Below are positions 11,721 through 22,160 of a stretch of 64,000 nt of DNA, in pieces (position 1 is the stretch's first letter; each line of letters opens with the position of its first letter). This DNA comes from Pegoplata infirma (taxonomy: Eukaryota; Arthropoda; Insecta; Diptera; Anthomyiidae), in assembly GCA_963921195.1 (NCBI GenBank), contig OY992537.1, forward strand, positions 132,144,694-132,208,693, read 5' to 3'. The translations under genes and the position numbers were made by a program. Under the pieces are notes generated by a model. That model saw nothing but the letters and a program-made list of their open reading frames with translations, was not told the origin of the DNA and ran no database searches.

Positions 11721-12133
11721 GCCCGGACACTTGGGAAAATCGAAAGATGATTTCTACTTCTTCAATCTTAAAAAAAAAAACAATTATAAAAAAAAAAAAA
11801 AAAAAATTGATTTTTTACAGATTTTTACGATTTACGCCTATTTAAATAAAATTAATATAGGCATATGTGGTATCAGATTAAAGGTATTAAAAATACCTAT
11901 CTCGTGGTGCTAACAATGGGCCAAGGAAGTTAATATTTTTCGACTTATTAACAAAAATTTCCAAAAATTTTGGTATTTTACTCAATATGACGAAAAGTTG
12001 TGCATCTTTGTACACGTTCTTAACACACGCCGATAGGTTTTCCAAAGACATACCTAGACCAATATTTCGAGGTGTTACACACGTAATGAGAAACTTATAT
12101 ATTCCCTCTATCACTAGAGTGGAGGGTATAAAA

Positions 12134-12814
12134 AACAAGTAACAAAATTAAAGTCGGTCAAGCTATATAATAGCCTACACCAGTGTTTCCCGGAAAATGG
12201 GTCCCAAGTCCAAACATGGACCGATTGGGTCTATCTTTTGTCAAATCTTTAATAAGCGTAGGAAACACTCACAAACCAAATTTGAGTAATATTTGTTGCC
12301 AATAAACCGATTTAAGTGAATATCGGGGGAAATATTTATATTAAGATTTGATTGGGTTATTAAAGTACGCGTTGAAAACAAACAAACAAAATTTTAATAA
12401 AATATTTTCTATTTTAATGAAATTTTACCTATTTATGTGAATATCGGGAGGGTGGTTTGTATGGGGGCTACAAGAAGAACTGGTCCGATTCCTTTAAAAT
12501 TTGAAATGGTGATTTGTGAATACAAAATAGGTTTACCTGCCAAACTTCGAAAGGATGGAAAGGATTCGAAAGGATGGCAGTTGAAAAATGTGTCCATAAG
12601 GAAATTTACATAGCGGAATCTTGAGCAAATATCTTCAGGTGACATGTCCTAACATTGTCATCAATGAATGTTTGTTTGTTTTAAGAGTTTGGAAAAATCC
12701 TTTAAGAAATCTCAAGAATGCCAAATTATAACATTCTTTTAAAAATTTCTTTCGTTTAGCTCTATCTTTCTTAGACTTTGAGATATCGCCATTTTGAGCT
12801 TTCTTGAAAATTAA
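12134..12814. repeat. INE-1-like fragment and remnant of the 715-bp element
   Basis: AACAAGTAACAAAATTAAAGTCGG starts another partial INE-1-like copy, with CAAACCAAATTTGAGTAATA and GATTTAAGTGAATATCGGG blocks also seen near 2,550-2,610. From about 12,570 the text (TGTGTCCATAAGGAAATTT.., CTTCAGGTGACATGTCC, ACATTGTCATCAATGAATG) is a diverged remnant of the element annotated at 41,486-42,200 and 62,178-62,890. Confidence 0.5.
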
Positions 12815-13435
12815 TGAACCGAATGATATACGCCTGAAAGTAGAGATAAAATTGATTAAAACTGCATTTACAGTTTTTTAGTTCGTGATCCTGTTTCCTT
12901 TTACAAGGACTTCAAAGTTTTTAAAAATACATTTTGTAAAATATTTTTGAAATATTAGTACTTGTCCCCGGATGACACTGGTGATGGGAAATGAAAGAGA
13001 AGGATCTCCCCTAATTTTTCCTTTTTTTTATTTTGCCATATCAGGATAAATGGTTGTGAATAATGTCATTTGAAATCTTTATCAAAATATTTTGTTGAAA
13101 ATTTTGAATGATATTGAAGGATACATTTTTGAAAGGACGTAACTAACCTCCTTTTTCCTGATACATAAAATAGAAAAATAATAAAATAGAAAAATAATAG
13201 AAAAATAATAAAATAGAAAAATAAAATAGGAAAATCAGGGGAGATTCTCCTTTTTCATTTGCTATCACTAGTGGCATCCTAGGACAAGTACAAATATTAA
13301 ACAAATATTTTATAAAATGTAATCTTTAAAACTTTTTAGTCCTTTTAAATGGAAACAGGATCACGAAATGAAAAACTGTAAATGCAGATTTACTACATTT
13401 AGTCTCTAGTTTCAAACGTATACTATCCAGTTCGT
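12815..13435. repeat. Foldback, two arms of about 200 bp
   Basis: The left arm (about 12,830-13,025) contains TTTACAGTTTTTTAGTTCGTGATCC, TACTTGTCC and AGGATCTCCCC. The right arm (about 13,235-13,430) reads the same blocks inverted (GGGGAGATTCTCC, GGACAAGTAC, GGATCACGAAATGAAAAACTG). Between the arms is a run of AAAATAGAAAAATAATA units (13,165-13,230). No coding capacity. TSD not resolved. Confidence 0.7.
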
Positions 13436-14501
13436 GTTCAACGACTTTTTTCATTTTTGTCAGTCGGTGTTATAAGAAGTACACTTCCTCAATGCTGAGA
13501 AGATCAATTTAAAAGTTTGAAGTTTATATTTCCTATGAACCTAGACTTTTAATCCATCTTAATTAAATTTCTTTCACTCTCAAGAACAGCCCATTCATTA
13601 CTTTTCGAATGACCGAATTCTTTTCAAAAACAACCGTGCCTATATTGAGGTAGATCACTTGTTTTTGCATAGAAATGTAAATATTTATATTCTTAATTGG
13701 AACATGTGTATCACATAGATAACAAATGTGTATCTATAAAAATATTAAATTTCATAAAATATATTTTTTTAACATATTTACTTAAATCCTGATAATAAAT
13801 TTATTATTATTCACGAATAACAAATAAAACGATACAAAACATAAAACGTATAGCATGTAAGCAATTTTATAAGTATTTATCAGTTGGAGTCATCATAAGG
13901 TCATCCTAGCACGCAAGGAAACAAAAACGGAACAAAAGTCAAAATATCAAATATGAATGCAGCAACATTTTCGGTTTCAGTATTAAACACGCAACAATCC
14001 CTTCAGTAAAATCCACCCACAATTTCGGACAATTAATACAGATACAACACGTGATGGTTTTTTAAAAATGAGCACAACCACAACATAGACGTATGTAAAA
14101 CGTGGAAATTTCAATTGACTTCCGTTTTCCGATTTGCTTTAGCAAAGATATCCTGTTTCGTTGGCGTGCTAAATAAAAATGTTGCATAAATATAGGCGAA
14201 AAAAAACTAGAGAAACCAAAAAAATATATTAGTATGTATGACCAAACGACCCCAAACCATGTGCTTATCATGTTGGCTCATCTGCATGAAGTTCTTTGGC
14301 TGATGGTCATTTTTATGTACTTTTAATATCTTTATGTCACGTCATTTCTCCCCAGGTTACGGAAGACACTAACTACGTTTGAAAGTTAAGAATGTGAACA
14401 TAATTTTGAACTACACATTTAAAACTGTGCTGGCCAATTTTGGAATATTTTTTATTTCTTTAAAGAAATTTGAGCCAACTATGCGTTGTACACAGTTAAC
14501 A
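13436..14501. other. No gene seen
   Basis: AT-rich DNA that looks mostly unique. No domain-bearing open frame, terminal-repeat pair or RNA gene is supported here. Confidence 0.45.
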
Positions 14502-14590
14502 GTATATCGCGACCTTAGGACAACAAGGTTTTATTTGCTTAAAGAAATATGCACAAATAGTACCTTGCTGTCCTAAGGTCACTATATACT
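14502..14590. repeat. Short hairpin with 28-base arms
   Basis: TATATCGCGACCTTAGGACA..CAAGGT on the left pairs with ACCTTGCTGTCCTAAGGTCA..TATATA on the right, with three or four mismatches and a loop of about 35 bases. The size and shape resemble a tiny MITE or a hairpin RNA precursor. There is nothing in the sequence to choose between them. Confidence 0.6.
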
Positions 14591-14660
14591 CCAGATGTAA
14601 AGGATGAAAATATATGAAAATCTGGAAAGTCATGACTCATGAGTTTTGTCTTATTGAGTA

Positions 14661-15645
14661 CACTGATAGAAACATTACATTAATGTTATGAAAAATGACG
14701 TTAAAATGGAACCTATGTAGGGTTTCATTGAATTAATGAAATAGGTTTCATAAAATGTAATTGCAAAAACAAGTTTCATTAAATTAATGAAAATTGTTCA
14801 TACAAAATATAAATATTTTATGCAAATTTTTCACTACTTTAATGAAAAAAGTATTTAATTCTTATGAAATACTTTCATTGAATAAATCCTACTTTTTATT
14901 TTTGAAATAAAATACTTTCATTGAATAAATGCTACTTTTATTATAAAAATTAAATATTTGTATGAAATTTGTAAAGATCTTGTTATAGAAATAAAAATAA
15001 TAAAAATTGGTTTTCACTTAGTTTTTCTCGCACAAAATTTTACTCCAACCTTAAATAATAATACATAATTAAAACCATGAACTAATATAAAACAGCACGA
15101 ATTAAGTAAATAAAAAAATAATAATTTACTTTTTATTTCAAATTTCATAAAAAAAGTCTAAAAAAATCACAAAATAACCAAGTTACAAAAACACTTTCAC
15201 ATATTTTTTATTTTATCTATAGAATTTACTCAGTTTTCTCACACAAAATTTTACTACAACATTTACTTTTAATACATTAGTAAAACCACGAAATAATAAA
15301 ATACAACGCGAGTTTAATAAAAACTTATAATTAATCAACAACATTTCATTTTAAATTTCGTATAAAAATGCTAAAAAAAATCACGCTCTGATCAGCTGTT
15401 TTTTGCGCGCGTAAACTAACAGACTAAACAGACGCGGCACGACAGGTGTCAAAAACAGCAAATTTTGTAAACAAAACTTAATGAAATTTTTTAATGAAAC
15501 TACGAAATCTAATGAATCAAAATTAATGAAAATCTTGAACAATATGTATGAAATTTTATTCAGCATATGAAATACTTCTTTGTTGTAATGAAACAACGTT
15601 AATGAATTCCACTCATTAGTGATATGAAGCGTTTTTCTATCAGTG
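14661..15645. mobile_element. 985-bp AT-rich DNA element, CACTGATAGAAA ends
   Basis: The inverted termini are CACTGATAGAAA and TTTCTATCAGTG, flanked by TA on both sides. The interior repeats TTTCATTAATGAAA-like motifs and the terminal regions are rich in ATGAAA/TTTCAT. The element encodes nothing recognisable. The 103-residue minus-strand frame across its right end crosses the boundary and is fortuitous. The TA duplication suggests Tc1/mariner-type mobilisation. Confidence 0.85.
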
Positions 15646-15647
15646 TA

Positions 15648-16300
15648 GTAGTAGTTTAATTCGGATTTGCCGAATGTATTATTACCCTTCACTATGTATA
15701 AAAGATTATTGCATAAAACTTTATTTGAAAAACATTTTTGAAAAAAAAAAAAATATTTTTAAAAAATGTTGTTAAACAATAGGTGAACGAATTAACTTTG
15801 AGTAAAAAATTTCATTTGGATAAGAAAACAGGAACAAATTTTATTAATTAAAAAAAAACTGCTTATAAAAATTGTGTGTAAAAAATTCGGTAGCCAATTC
15901 TGTTCTCATATATCAAACAGCAGCCCAAAGTGGGAGAGACGGAAAATTGTTTGGAAATAATTCAGCCATTCAGTAAGTACTGGACCGATAGTAATGAAAT
16001 TTGGTACGGTTATAGCAAACCGTATTAAACTTCATTTGAAACTTGAAGGTTTGGAAGTTGTATTCCAGTGGTTTAACGGGGGAGACAGCAGAATGCCACA
16101 AAATAGGCCAAATTTTGCATACGAACAGTTAAACGATTGCCAGTTTTTTTTTTATCTGAAGTGAACACGTTTTTGAAATCGATGTCATCCGATAAGGCTC
16201 AAACATGCACAAAGATGAGTAGTTACCACACCAAGTCCTCACAGAGTTAGAGGGAATCGAATTTTGATGTTTTAGTCAACAGTTCCTTTTTTCGGATCCC
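15648..16300 (+). repeat. Diverged INE-1-like repeat
   Basis: Begins GTAGTTTAATTCGGATTTGCCGAATG and TACCCTTCACTATG, the hairpin start typical of the INE-1-like family. Further blocks (ACTGGACCGATAGTAATGAAATTT; AATCGATGTCATCCGATAAGG; CACAGAGTTAGAGGGAATC) match 10,310-10,460. The GGGTATAAAA end is not found, so the copy is partial. Confidence 0.5.
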
Positions 16301-16765
16301 TGTAAAAAAAAAATGGGGGTCGGTCTAATATTTTAGCCCTATGATTTAATAAAACAAATTTTAAATAATAAAAAAGAAAATTTATGGGGACCACTTTAAG
16401 AGTTAAAGATAGAGAGTAGATATGTTCCGAGAAAATGTTGGGGTTAAAAAACTTTTGGGGGTCGGTCATACATTTGAGTCCTCTAAGGGAGCCCTAAAGC
16501 AGTGAGAGCAAATTTTATAAAAATATAATTCGTACTCCCTTAGGGAGTAGAAATAAGTCAAAGGAATGTTAGAAAGAAATGTTGGGAGGTAAAAATTAAT
16601 GGGAGTTGCTCCAACATTTTATCCCTCTAGAAGCGACTCCGGTGCAATTGTGGGGAAAAAATCATATTTTTGGAAATTTTTAGAAAGGAAATTGGGAATT
16701 GGGGGATTTAACGCATCAACTCTTAAAATTTCTTTCTGCTATCACAATTCTGTTAGTAAGAACTA
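16301..16765. other. No gene seen
   Basis: AT-rich spacer containing a small inverted pair around GGGGGTCGGTC (16,314 and 16,456). No supported gene or element boundary. Confidence 0.4.
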
Positions 16766-17495
16766 CACTCAATATAATAACTCTGTAAAATACTCTGTAA
16801 AATGACTGTAATCTCTATTCAACAGATGTTTGACAGAGTTTTCTGTCAAAATACAGGTTTAAAGAAAATACTTTGTATTTTGTTGTGACAAAAAAACAAG
16901 GCTTCATCTGTTATATTACTTTTAACTTTGTAATCTTAATCTTACAGATAATTAACAGAGTTTCTGCTAAAAAAAACAGATTGAGGCAAAATACTTTGTA
17001 TTTTTTTTTTGAGAAAAAATTGAAAAAGTACAAAAAAAAGTTATAAAAAAAAAAATCTTTTCAGAAATCTTATAAAAATTTTCCAAAATAACATGCATAT
17101 AACTAAATTCTGTAAATTTACAGAGTTTTTTCTGTAATTTTTTTTTTTTTGCATCAAATGCATTTTGCAAATACATGTATATGTTATTTTACAGAGTTTT
17201 TCTTTGCTAAATGATGGTTTATTAACCAATATTTTACTAGAAACTCTGTAAATTAACATTTTTTTGTCCAAATCATTTTACAGAGTTTTAAAGTAAAATA
17301 ACAGAGTTTTCTCCGTCAAAATGCTTTCATATTTAACCAATATTTTACTATAATCTCTGTAACTTAACAGTTTTTTTCATTTTACAGTGTTTTATAGTAA
17401 AATTACCAAGAAATGTTGTTAGCTGGAAAATTATGGTGTACTCTTTTAAATTACCAGATTTTTTCTGTAATTTAACAGAGTTATTATTTTGAGTG
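16766..17495. mobile_element. 730-bp MITE, CACTCAA..AATAACTCTGT family, copy 1
   Basis: The left end is CACTCAATATAATAACTCTG and the right end ACAGAGTTATTATTTTGAGTG. The interior is a lattice of ACAGAGTTTT/AAAACTCTGT motifs, giving strong internal symmetry. The left flank is TA; the right flank is degraded. A better preserved relative with intact TA flanks lies at 49,114-49,905. Non-coding. Confidence 0.8.
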
Positions 17496-17503
17496 AAATA
17501 ATA

Positions 17504-18653
17504 CGAGGGCAGATCATTAATTCCGTGACTTTTCGAATGAAACACAATTCTTTTTTGCAAAAAAAAGTAGTTTTTCAACATAACCTCCTTTTAGCTTAAT
17601 ACACTTAGTCCAACGTTTCTCCAATTTTTGTATCCCTTCCAAAAAAAATAGGATTTTTCGAGGTCCGTAAATAGGCATTTGTTTGAATAATTATTTCATC
17701 GTTGGAGCTAAATCTTTTACCACCGATCCATTTCTTAATGTTTGGAAATAGGAAAGTCACTGAGGTCTGAATCCGGAAAATATGGCGGATGAGGTACCAA
17801 TTCGTAGCCCAATTCATGGAATTGTGCCATTGAGACTGCACAAGTGTTTACCCGTGCATTATTGTTATGAAAAAAAACTTTTTTGGCCATATGGGGTCGT
17901 TTTTTTTTTTAATTCTCTTTAAATCGGTCCAATGAGTTGGCATAATATTCGCCGTTTATTGTTTTTTTTTTTTCCTTTTGAAGCTAATCGATGTGGATTA
18001 TCCCACGTGCATCCCAGAAAACTGTTGCCATCCCCTTATTGGCCGACAAACTTACCTTGGCCTTCTTCTGTTTCGGTTCACCCGGAAAACCCTTTGTTTA
18101 ACAGCTGCTTGATCGCCGGAGTGTTGTAATGGATCCATGTTTCATCCACAGTTACAAAAAGCCGCAAAAACTTTTTCAAATTGCGGTTACCAACTCCAAA
18201 CAATCCTTTGAAGTTGTCACACGATATGGTCAATTGAGAGCAAAGACGGCACACATCTTGCAGACAGCTTTCTTAAACTCAACTGTTCATTTAAAATCGA
18301 AACCACACTGCCTTATGAAATGCCTATTGCATCAACAATCTCACGCACTTTTACTATTCGATCGTCCAACACCATATTGGGGATTTTTTTGACATTTTCG
18401 GGTGTATTGACCTCAATTGGCCGTTCAGAACGTTCAGCGTCATTTGTACTTGTGCGACTACAACGAAAGTCAGTAAACAACCTTTTTTACCATTGAATTC
18501 GGTGGTGAAAAGTAACCATAGTATTTATCAAGCTTTTTCGAAATTACATTTTTTCTATTTTTAAAAAAATCCACGACAGTAGTCTATTAACAGGTGGTAC
18601 TCGATGGGAGCAGTGTTGTTTAAAAAGTCACGGAGTGACTTTTAAAGTGTTCG
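17504..18653 (-). pseudogene. Dead mariner transposase
   Basis: This is a decayed mariner element on the minus strand. Terminal repeats are recognisable (left CGAGGGC..CCGTGACTTTT, right AAAAGTCACGGAG..TTCG) with TA flanks. The minus-strand text keeps the first catalytic-Asp motif DETWIHYNTP (about 18,126-18,155), a degraded HDNARVHT motif in which the Asp reads Asn (about 17,850-17,875), and PHPPYFPDSDLSDF (about 17,765-17,805), the counterpart of the YSPDLAPSD motif. Frames change several times, so no transposase of the usual roughly 345 residues can be made. The copy sits next to the right end of the CACTCAA-type MITE. The subfamily is not resolved by eye. Confidence 0.85.
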
Positions 18654-19893
18654 TAGGCTAAAAGTATTCGTAGGCTAAGGGTGCCAATCTTAGGAGGTTT
18701 TGACTGCCTCCCCCGTTCAACCGCTGGGTTCCAACTTTTAAGATTAAGCTCGAAAATGCGTTAAATATGGTCGTTTCAAATTTCATGGCGATCGATTCAA
18801 GACTTCTGAATGGCCAAACTATTACAAAAAAATTTGCAATTTCTCCCACTGTTCCCTGTACCACAGAGTGGTCGTTTTGAGGCTTTCAAAACTAAATTTT
18901 CATGATTTTTCTTTAAACTTGCATGTGTTGGTTGGACACAAGGGTCCTTAACAAATAGCCGTTATAATCACAAAACATATTTTGATAAGTCCAAGTCAGT
19001 TTAACGGTAAATAAATTAAATTTACTTCCTGGCCCATATCAGCGCCATCAACATCATCAATGTAATAATTGTCACAGGAAGCTAAAAAGAGAAAATGAAA
19101 AAAAAAAAAAAAATAAATAAACAAAAGAAAATTGATTTTTGTTTTGATATTTTTCGTTTTTGTTTTGTTAATATTATTCATATTATTTCCCTTCCCACGG
19201 GAAGTTAGACAGCGTTGCATTTTTTTGCTTTACATGAAGAGAAAAACAAAAAGCAAATAAAAGCATAACGTCAAAACGGAAACCGGAAAAAGGTGCGAAG
19301 TAACAACAAAGTTGCTTTAAAATTAAAAAAATACACGACGTGTACAATGTGGCCTCACCTTTTGTATATACACACGAGTGTGTATGTTTATAACTACCAA
19401 AGAATGTAAATATCCTTTTCATACATTCAATGTGCAGCAGGTCCTTTTTTCGTTTTTGTTTGATTATTTTTTCCTATTTGCTTAAAAACTAAACTGATTT
19501 TTTGTATTTTTTTCGTCCTTAATTTACAAGCATGAACCCTTTTTTTTTTTAGATCGAGCCTAATTATTTTAACTAATGTTTTTTGATGAGAGTAATTAAC
19601 TTTTTTGTTAAAAAATTAATTTAACCAAACACTTCCCTTTTTTTTAGTCCTTTCAACTTTATTTATTTACTAATTTACTTTTGAGGGTGGATTGTTTAAC
19701 GGTCACCAATATTCATAGTATGACTTTTTATGCACTAGTATATTTATTATTCGTTCTATTATTTTTTTTGTATTTTAGTTTGTTCAGAAATTTTTGTTCA
19801 CTTCAAATCTGTGGAAATTGCATAGCCCATTATAAAAACGAATTAGTAAGAATGTATATTCGGTTGTGAGGAATCAAAATATCCTTTACACTA
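18654..19893. other. No gene seen
   Basis: AT-rich sequence with long A and T runs. Several short open frames occur (for example 18,658-18,864 and 19,183-19,422 on the minus strand) but none carries a recognisable motif, and their composition matches the surroundings. Confidence 0.45.
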
Positions 19894-21229
19894 CACTCAA
19901 AAAAAAAATATTGTAAAACTAGCAAAAAAAATGGTTAAAATTAGCAAAAAAAACTGTAGTTTTGGACGTTGCAAAAATTTTGGTAATATTAGCAAAACCA
20001 TTTTGCTAATCAAAAAATTAGGAAAAAAAATGGTAAAATTACAAGAATACCATTTTATTTTTGTAAAAAATCAACCTTGTAAAATTATCAAAAAATATGG
20101 TAAAATTACCAAAAAAAAATGGTAAAATTGAAATAGATAAAAAAATTTGTAATTTGGTAAAAAAAACTGTTTTATTTAGTAATTTTTTTTCTCTGATTAG
20201 TAGTTGATTTAAAATTTGGTGAATATACTAAAATTTTTTTTGCCTGTTTTTGAGCACCACATTCTTTAAATGTAGTAATAGCAGCATATTACTTCAGTTG
20301 TTGGATGGTTTCTTCGGCTTGATGATGGCAGCATCTTCTTTTGCCTTCTTCTCAGCAGCTGTAGTTGCAGTAACTGGACTTCCAACAACATCAAAATCCA
20401 AAATGATTTTTTTTTTCACTTAAACACTTTAAACAAAAAATTTAAAGAACAACACTTCACTTTTTTATTTTTTTTGCGTCATTTTTTTTAGCTTAAGTAG
20501 AACAAATGAGATTTGCGTAGTAGTCTACACAAGAAATTTCTTACATTTTCAGGTAAAATTTGTAAAAAATTAAAAATTTTTTTTCGAATGTTTAATTTTT
20601 TTCACACACAGAAAAAAATAATTCATACCTGTAATAAATTTGTTCATAAATAGTATGAATTCAACATGACTTTTTTTTCCCAAACTTTTTTCATGCTGAG
20701 AATGAATTTATTCATACATATTATAAACAAATTCATGAGGACTTTTTAGGTAAAATGTATGCATTTTAGCTATATTAAACAAATAAATTAAATTTTTTTA
20801 ATATTTTTCGATTATTTAAAACAACCGTCTTATCTGCGTCCATTATAAAATAAAACATAGAATAGATGCTATTAAATTAAAAAATACCAAAATTTTATTG
20901 AGACATTTATTTAAAAAATGGTAAATTATTTGCACACATTCGAAAATCATTGCAACGTCGATTGCACACAGAAAGAAATCCGTGAAAAGTGCAGTTATTG
21001 CAATATTTTAACTTTGAGGCTTTCAGTCATCTTTGATTAAAAATAATTGTTGTACAACAATAAGACTATTCCAAGGGCAATTCCGAGCTTTCATGAGGCG
21101 GTTCATTTTATTGTTTTCCTATTTTGGTTTTCCCAGCAGAGACTTCTTTCTAAGATAAAGTGGTAATAAGAACACAATTAGAAATGTGATTTTTTTAAGT
21201 AATCCTTAAAAAATTAATCTTACCTTTAT

Positions 21230-21760
21230 AGTTTTTGTATTGATTAATTCAATACTAAAAATAAAAAACGTTCGATCGTTTTTAAGGTGAGTTTAATACT
21301 ATCTTTATTCAAAATTCTTTCATTATATTTATTACAGTTATTTGTTCTTATGTTTATGCTTACTAAGTTATTTTGTAATTTCGTCAGAGTATAAGTGTGT
21401 TTGGTTTCCGGTGTAATGAAATGCATTGGAAACAAAACAACTTATGTTATCGGTGTCATTTATTAAGAATTTTGTCTGGGCGTGTAAAAAAGATATATTT
21501 CGCAATTATTAAAAGAATGATTGCGATATTCCATAAATTTGAATTAGCCCGAAAAATGTCAGCATAAGTGTGTTTGGTTTCCGGCGTAATGGAATACGTT
21601 GGGAACAAAGCAAACTTATGTTTTTGAGAAAATGTTTATTGAGCAATTATTAAAAAAAAATAACAATTGCATTAGGTAGGATAGCAATTATTAAAGAAAA
21701 TAATAATTGCAATAAGTAGGATCGAGATTTTATATTATCTGGATTCTCGATGTTATAATA
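21230..21760 (-). repeat. Errantivirus 3' LTR
   Basis: On the minus strand the LTR begins TATTATAACATCGAG and ends ATACAAAAACT. It differs from the 5' LTR at four positions in 531. An AATAAA polyadenylation signal lies at about 21,304-21,309 on the minus strand, close to the 3' end of the LTR. Two 60-base copies of a TAAGTGTGTTTGGTTTCCGG block sit about 170 bases apart inside the LTR. The short open frame at 21,244-21,435 is LTR sequence, not a gene. Confidence 0.95.
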
Positions 21761-21873
21761 CCCCCACCGTTAGATTGAGGCTCCGACGAAATTATAAGTT
21801 TTTGTTTAGTCTTAAATATGAATATTATGCTTAAAGTTATAATCGATATTATAATTATTGCATTAATACTAAA
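21730..21873 (-). pseudogene. Severed env C-terminus with membrane anchor
   Basis: This minus-strand open stretch of 47 codons begins at the edge of the 287-bp insertion and ends at a stop inside the LTR. It starts with a run of about 20 hydrophobic residues (mostly Ile/Leu/Phe/Ala) followed by Lys-rich KTKQK, the pattern of a single-pass anchor and short cytoplasmic tail. It is in phase with env on the far side of the insertion when the near-duplicate flanks AATACTAAA/AATGCTAAA are overlapped. Env proteins of this group normally end with such an anchor, and the 480-residue frame upstream lacks one. I infer it is the missing end. Confidence 0.75.
21761..21772 (-). promoter_or_regulatory. Polypurine tract
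   Basis: Minus strand AACGGTGGGGG immediately precedes the 3' LTR, where plus-strand DNA synthesis of LTR retroelements is primed. Confidence 0.8.
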
Positions 21874-22160
21874 GCTAAGTACTCTGTTTCTTACGGTGAA
21901 AATTTCACTTAAACTTTAAACGCCTCAAATTGCAATAAAACATTTAAAAATCAAGAACTTTTGACAATGATAAGAAAGAAACGATCATAACAAAACTGAA
22001 ATGTCACTTTTTCACGGCAATTTAAATTGTCTTGTATAATAAAAATGAGTGAAAACTTTTTTAACAATTTCCCCTTAATTCCTCGCGTTGCCAATTTTTT
22101 TTTTTTTTATATGGAGTTTGACAGATTTTTTCCCGTGAAACCGAACAGAGTACTTAGCTC
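21874..22160. mobile_element. 287-bp small DNA element inserted in env
   Basis: The ends are inverted copies of GCTAAGTACTCTGTT (left) and AACAGAGTACTTAGC (right), with weaker matching inward (TTCACGG/CGGTGAAAATTTC). The flanks AATACTAAA (21,865-21,873) and AATGCTAAA (22,161-22,169) look like a target duplication of about 8-9 bases with one mismatch. It has no coding capacity. The 480-residue env frame runs into it and stops there, so its last 18 residues are foreign. Confidence 0.7.

Larger units (their letters stand above)
9392..12133 (+). repeat. INE-1-like repeat, copy b, interrupted
   Basis: Directly abuts copy a. It begins AAGTAGAAAAGTTAAATACGAC with TACCCTCCACAATG and ends ACTAGAGTGGAGGGTATAAAA. 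Internal blocks match the 54-60 kb copy (GCTTATAACTTTTGAACCACTG; CTTCAGGAGCCTC; GACGGACGGACATCGC). It is expanded by a SINE at 9,970-10,183 and by a complex palindrome at about 10,560-11,720. Confidence 0.6.

Noticed and set aside
11573..11845. 90-residue plus-strand open frame
   Set aside because: Lies in the inverted part of the AACCCGTGGCGCC foldback and runs through poly-A; the mirrored copy does not preserve the frame.
15381..15692. 103-residue minus-strand open frame
   Set aside because: Crosses the right boundary of the 985-bp DNA element, so it joins unrelated sequences.
21244..21435. Identical 63-residue minus-strand frames in both LTRs (also 35,796-35,987)
   Set aside because: Identity is explained by LTR duplication; the frame spans the polyadenylation-signal region and resembles no known protein.
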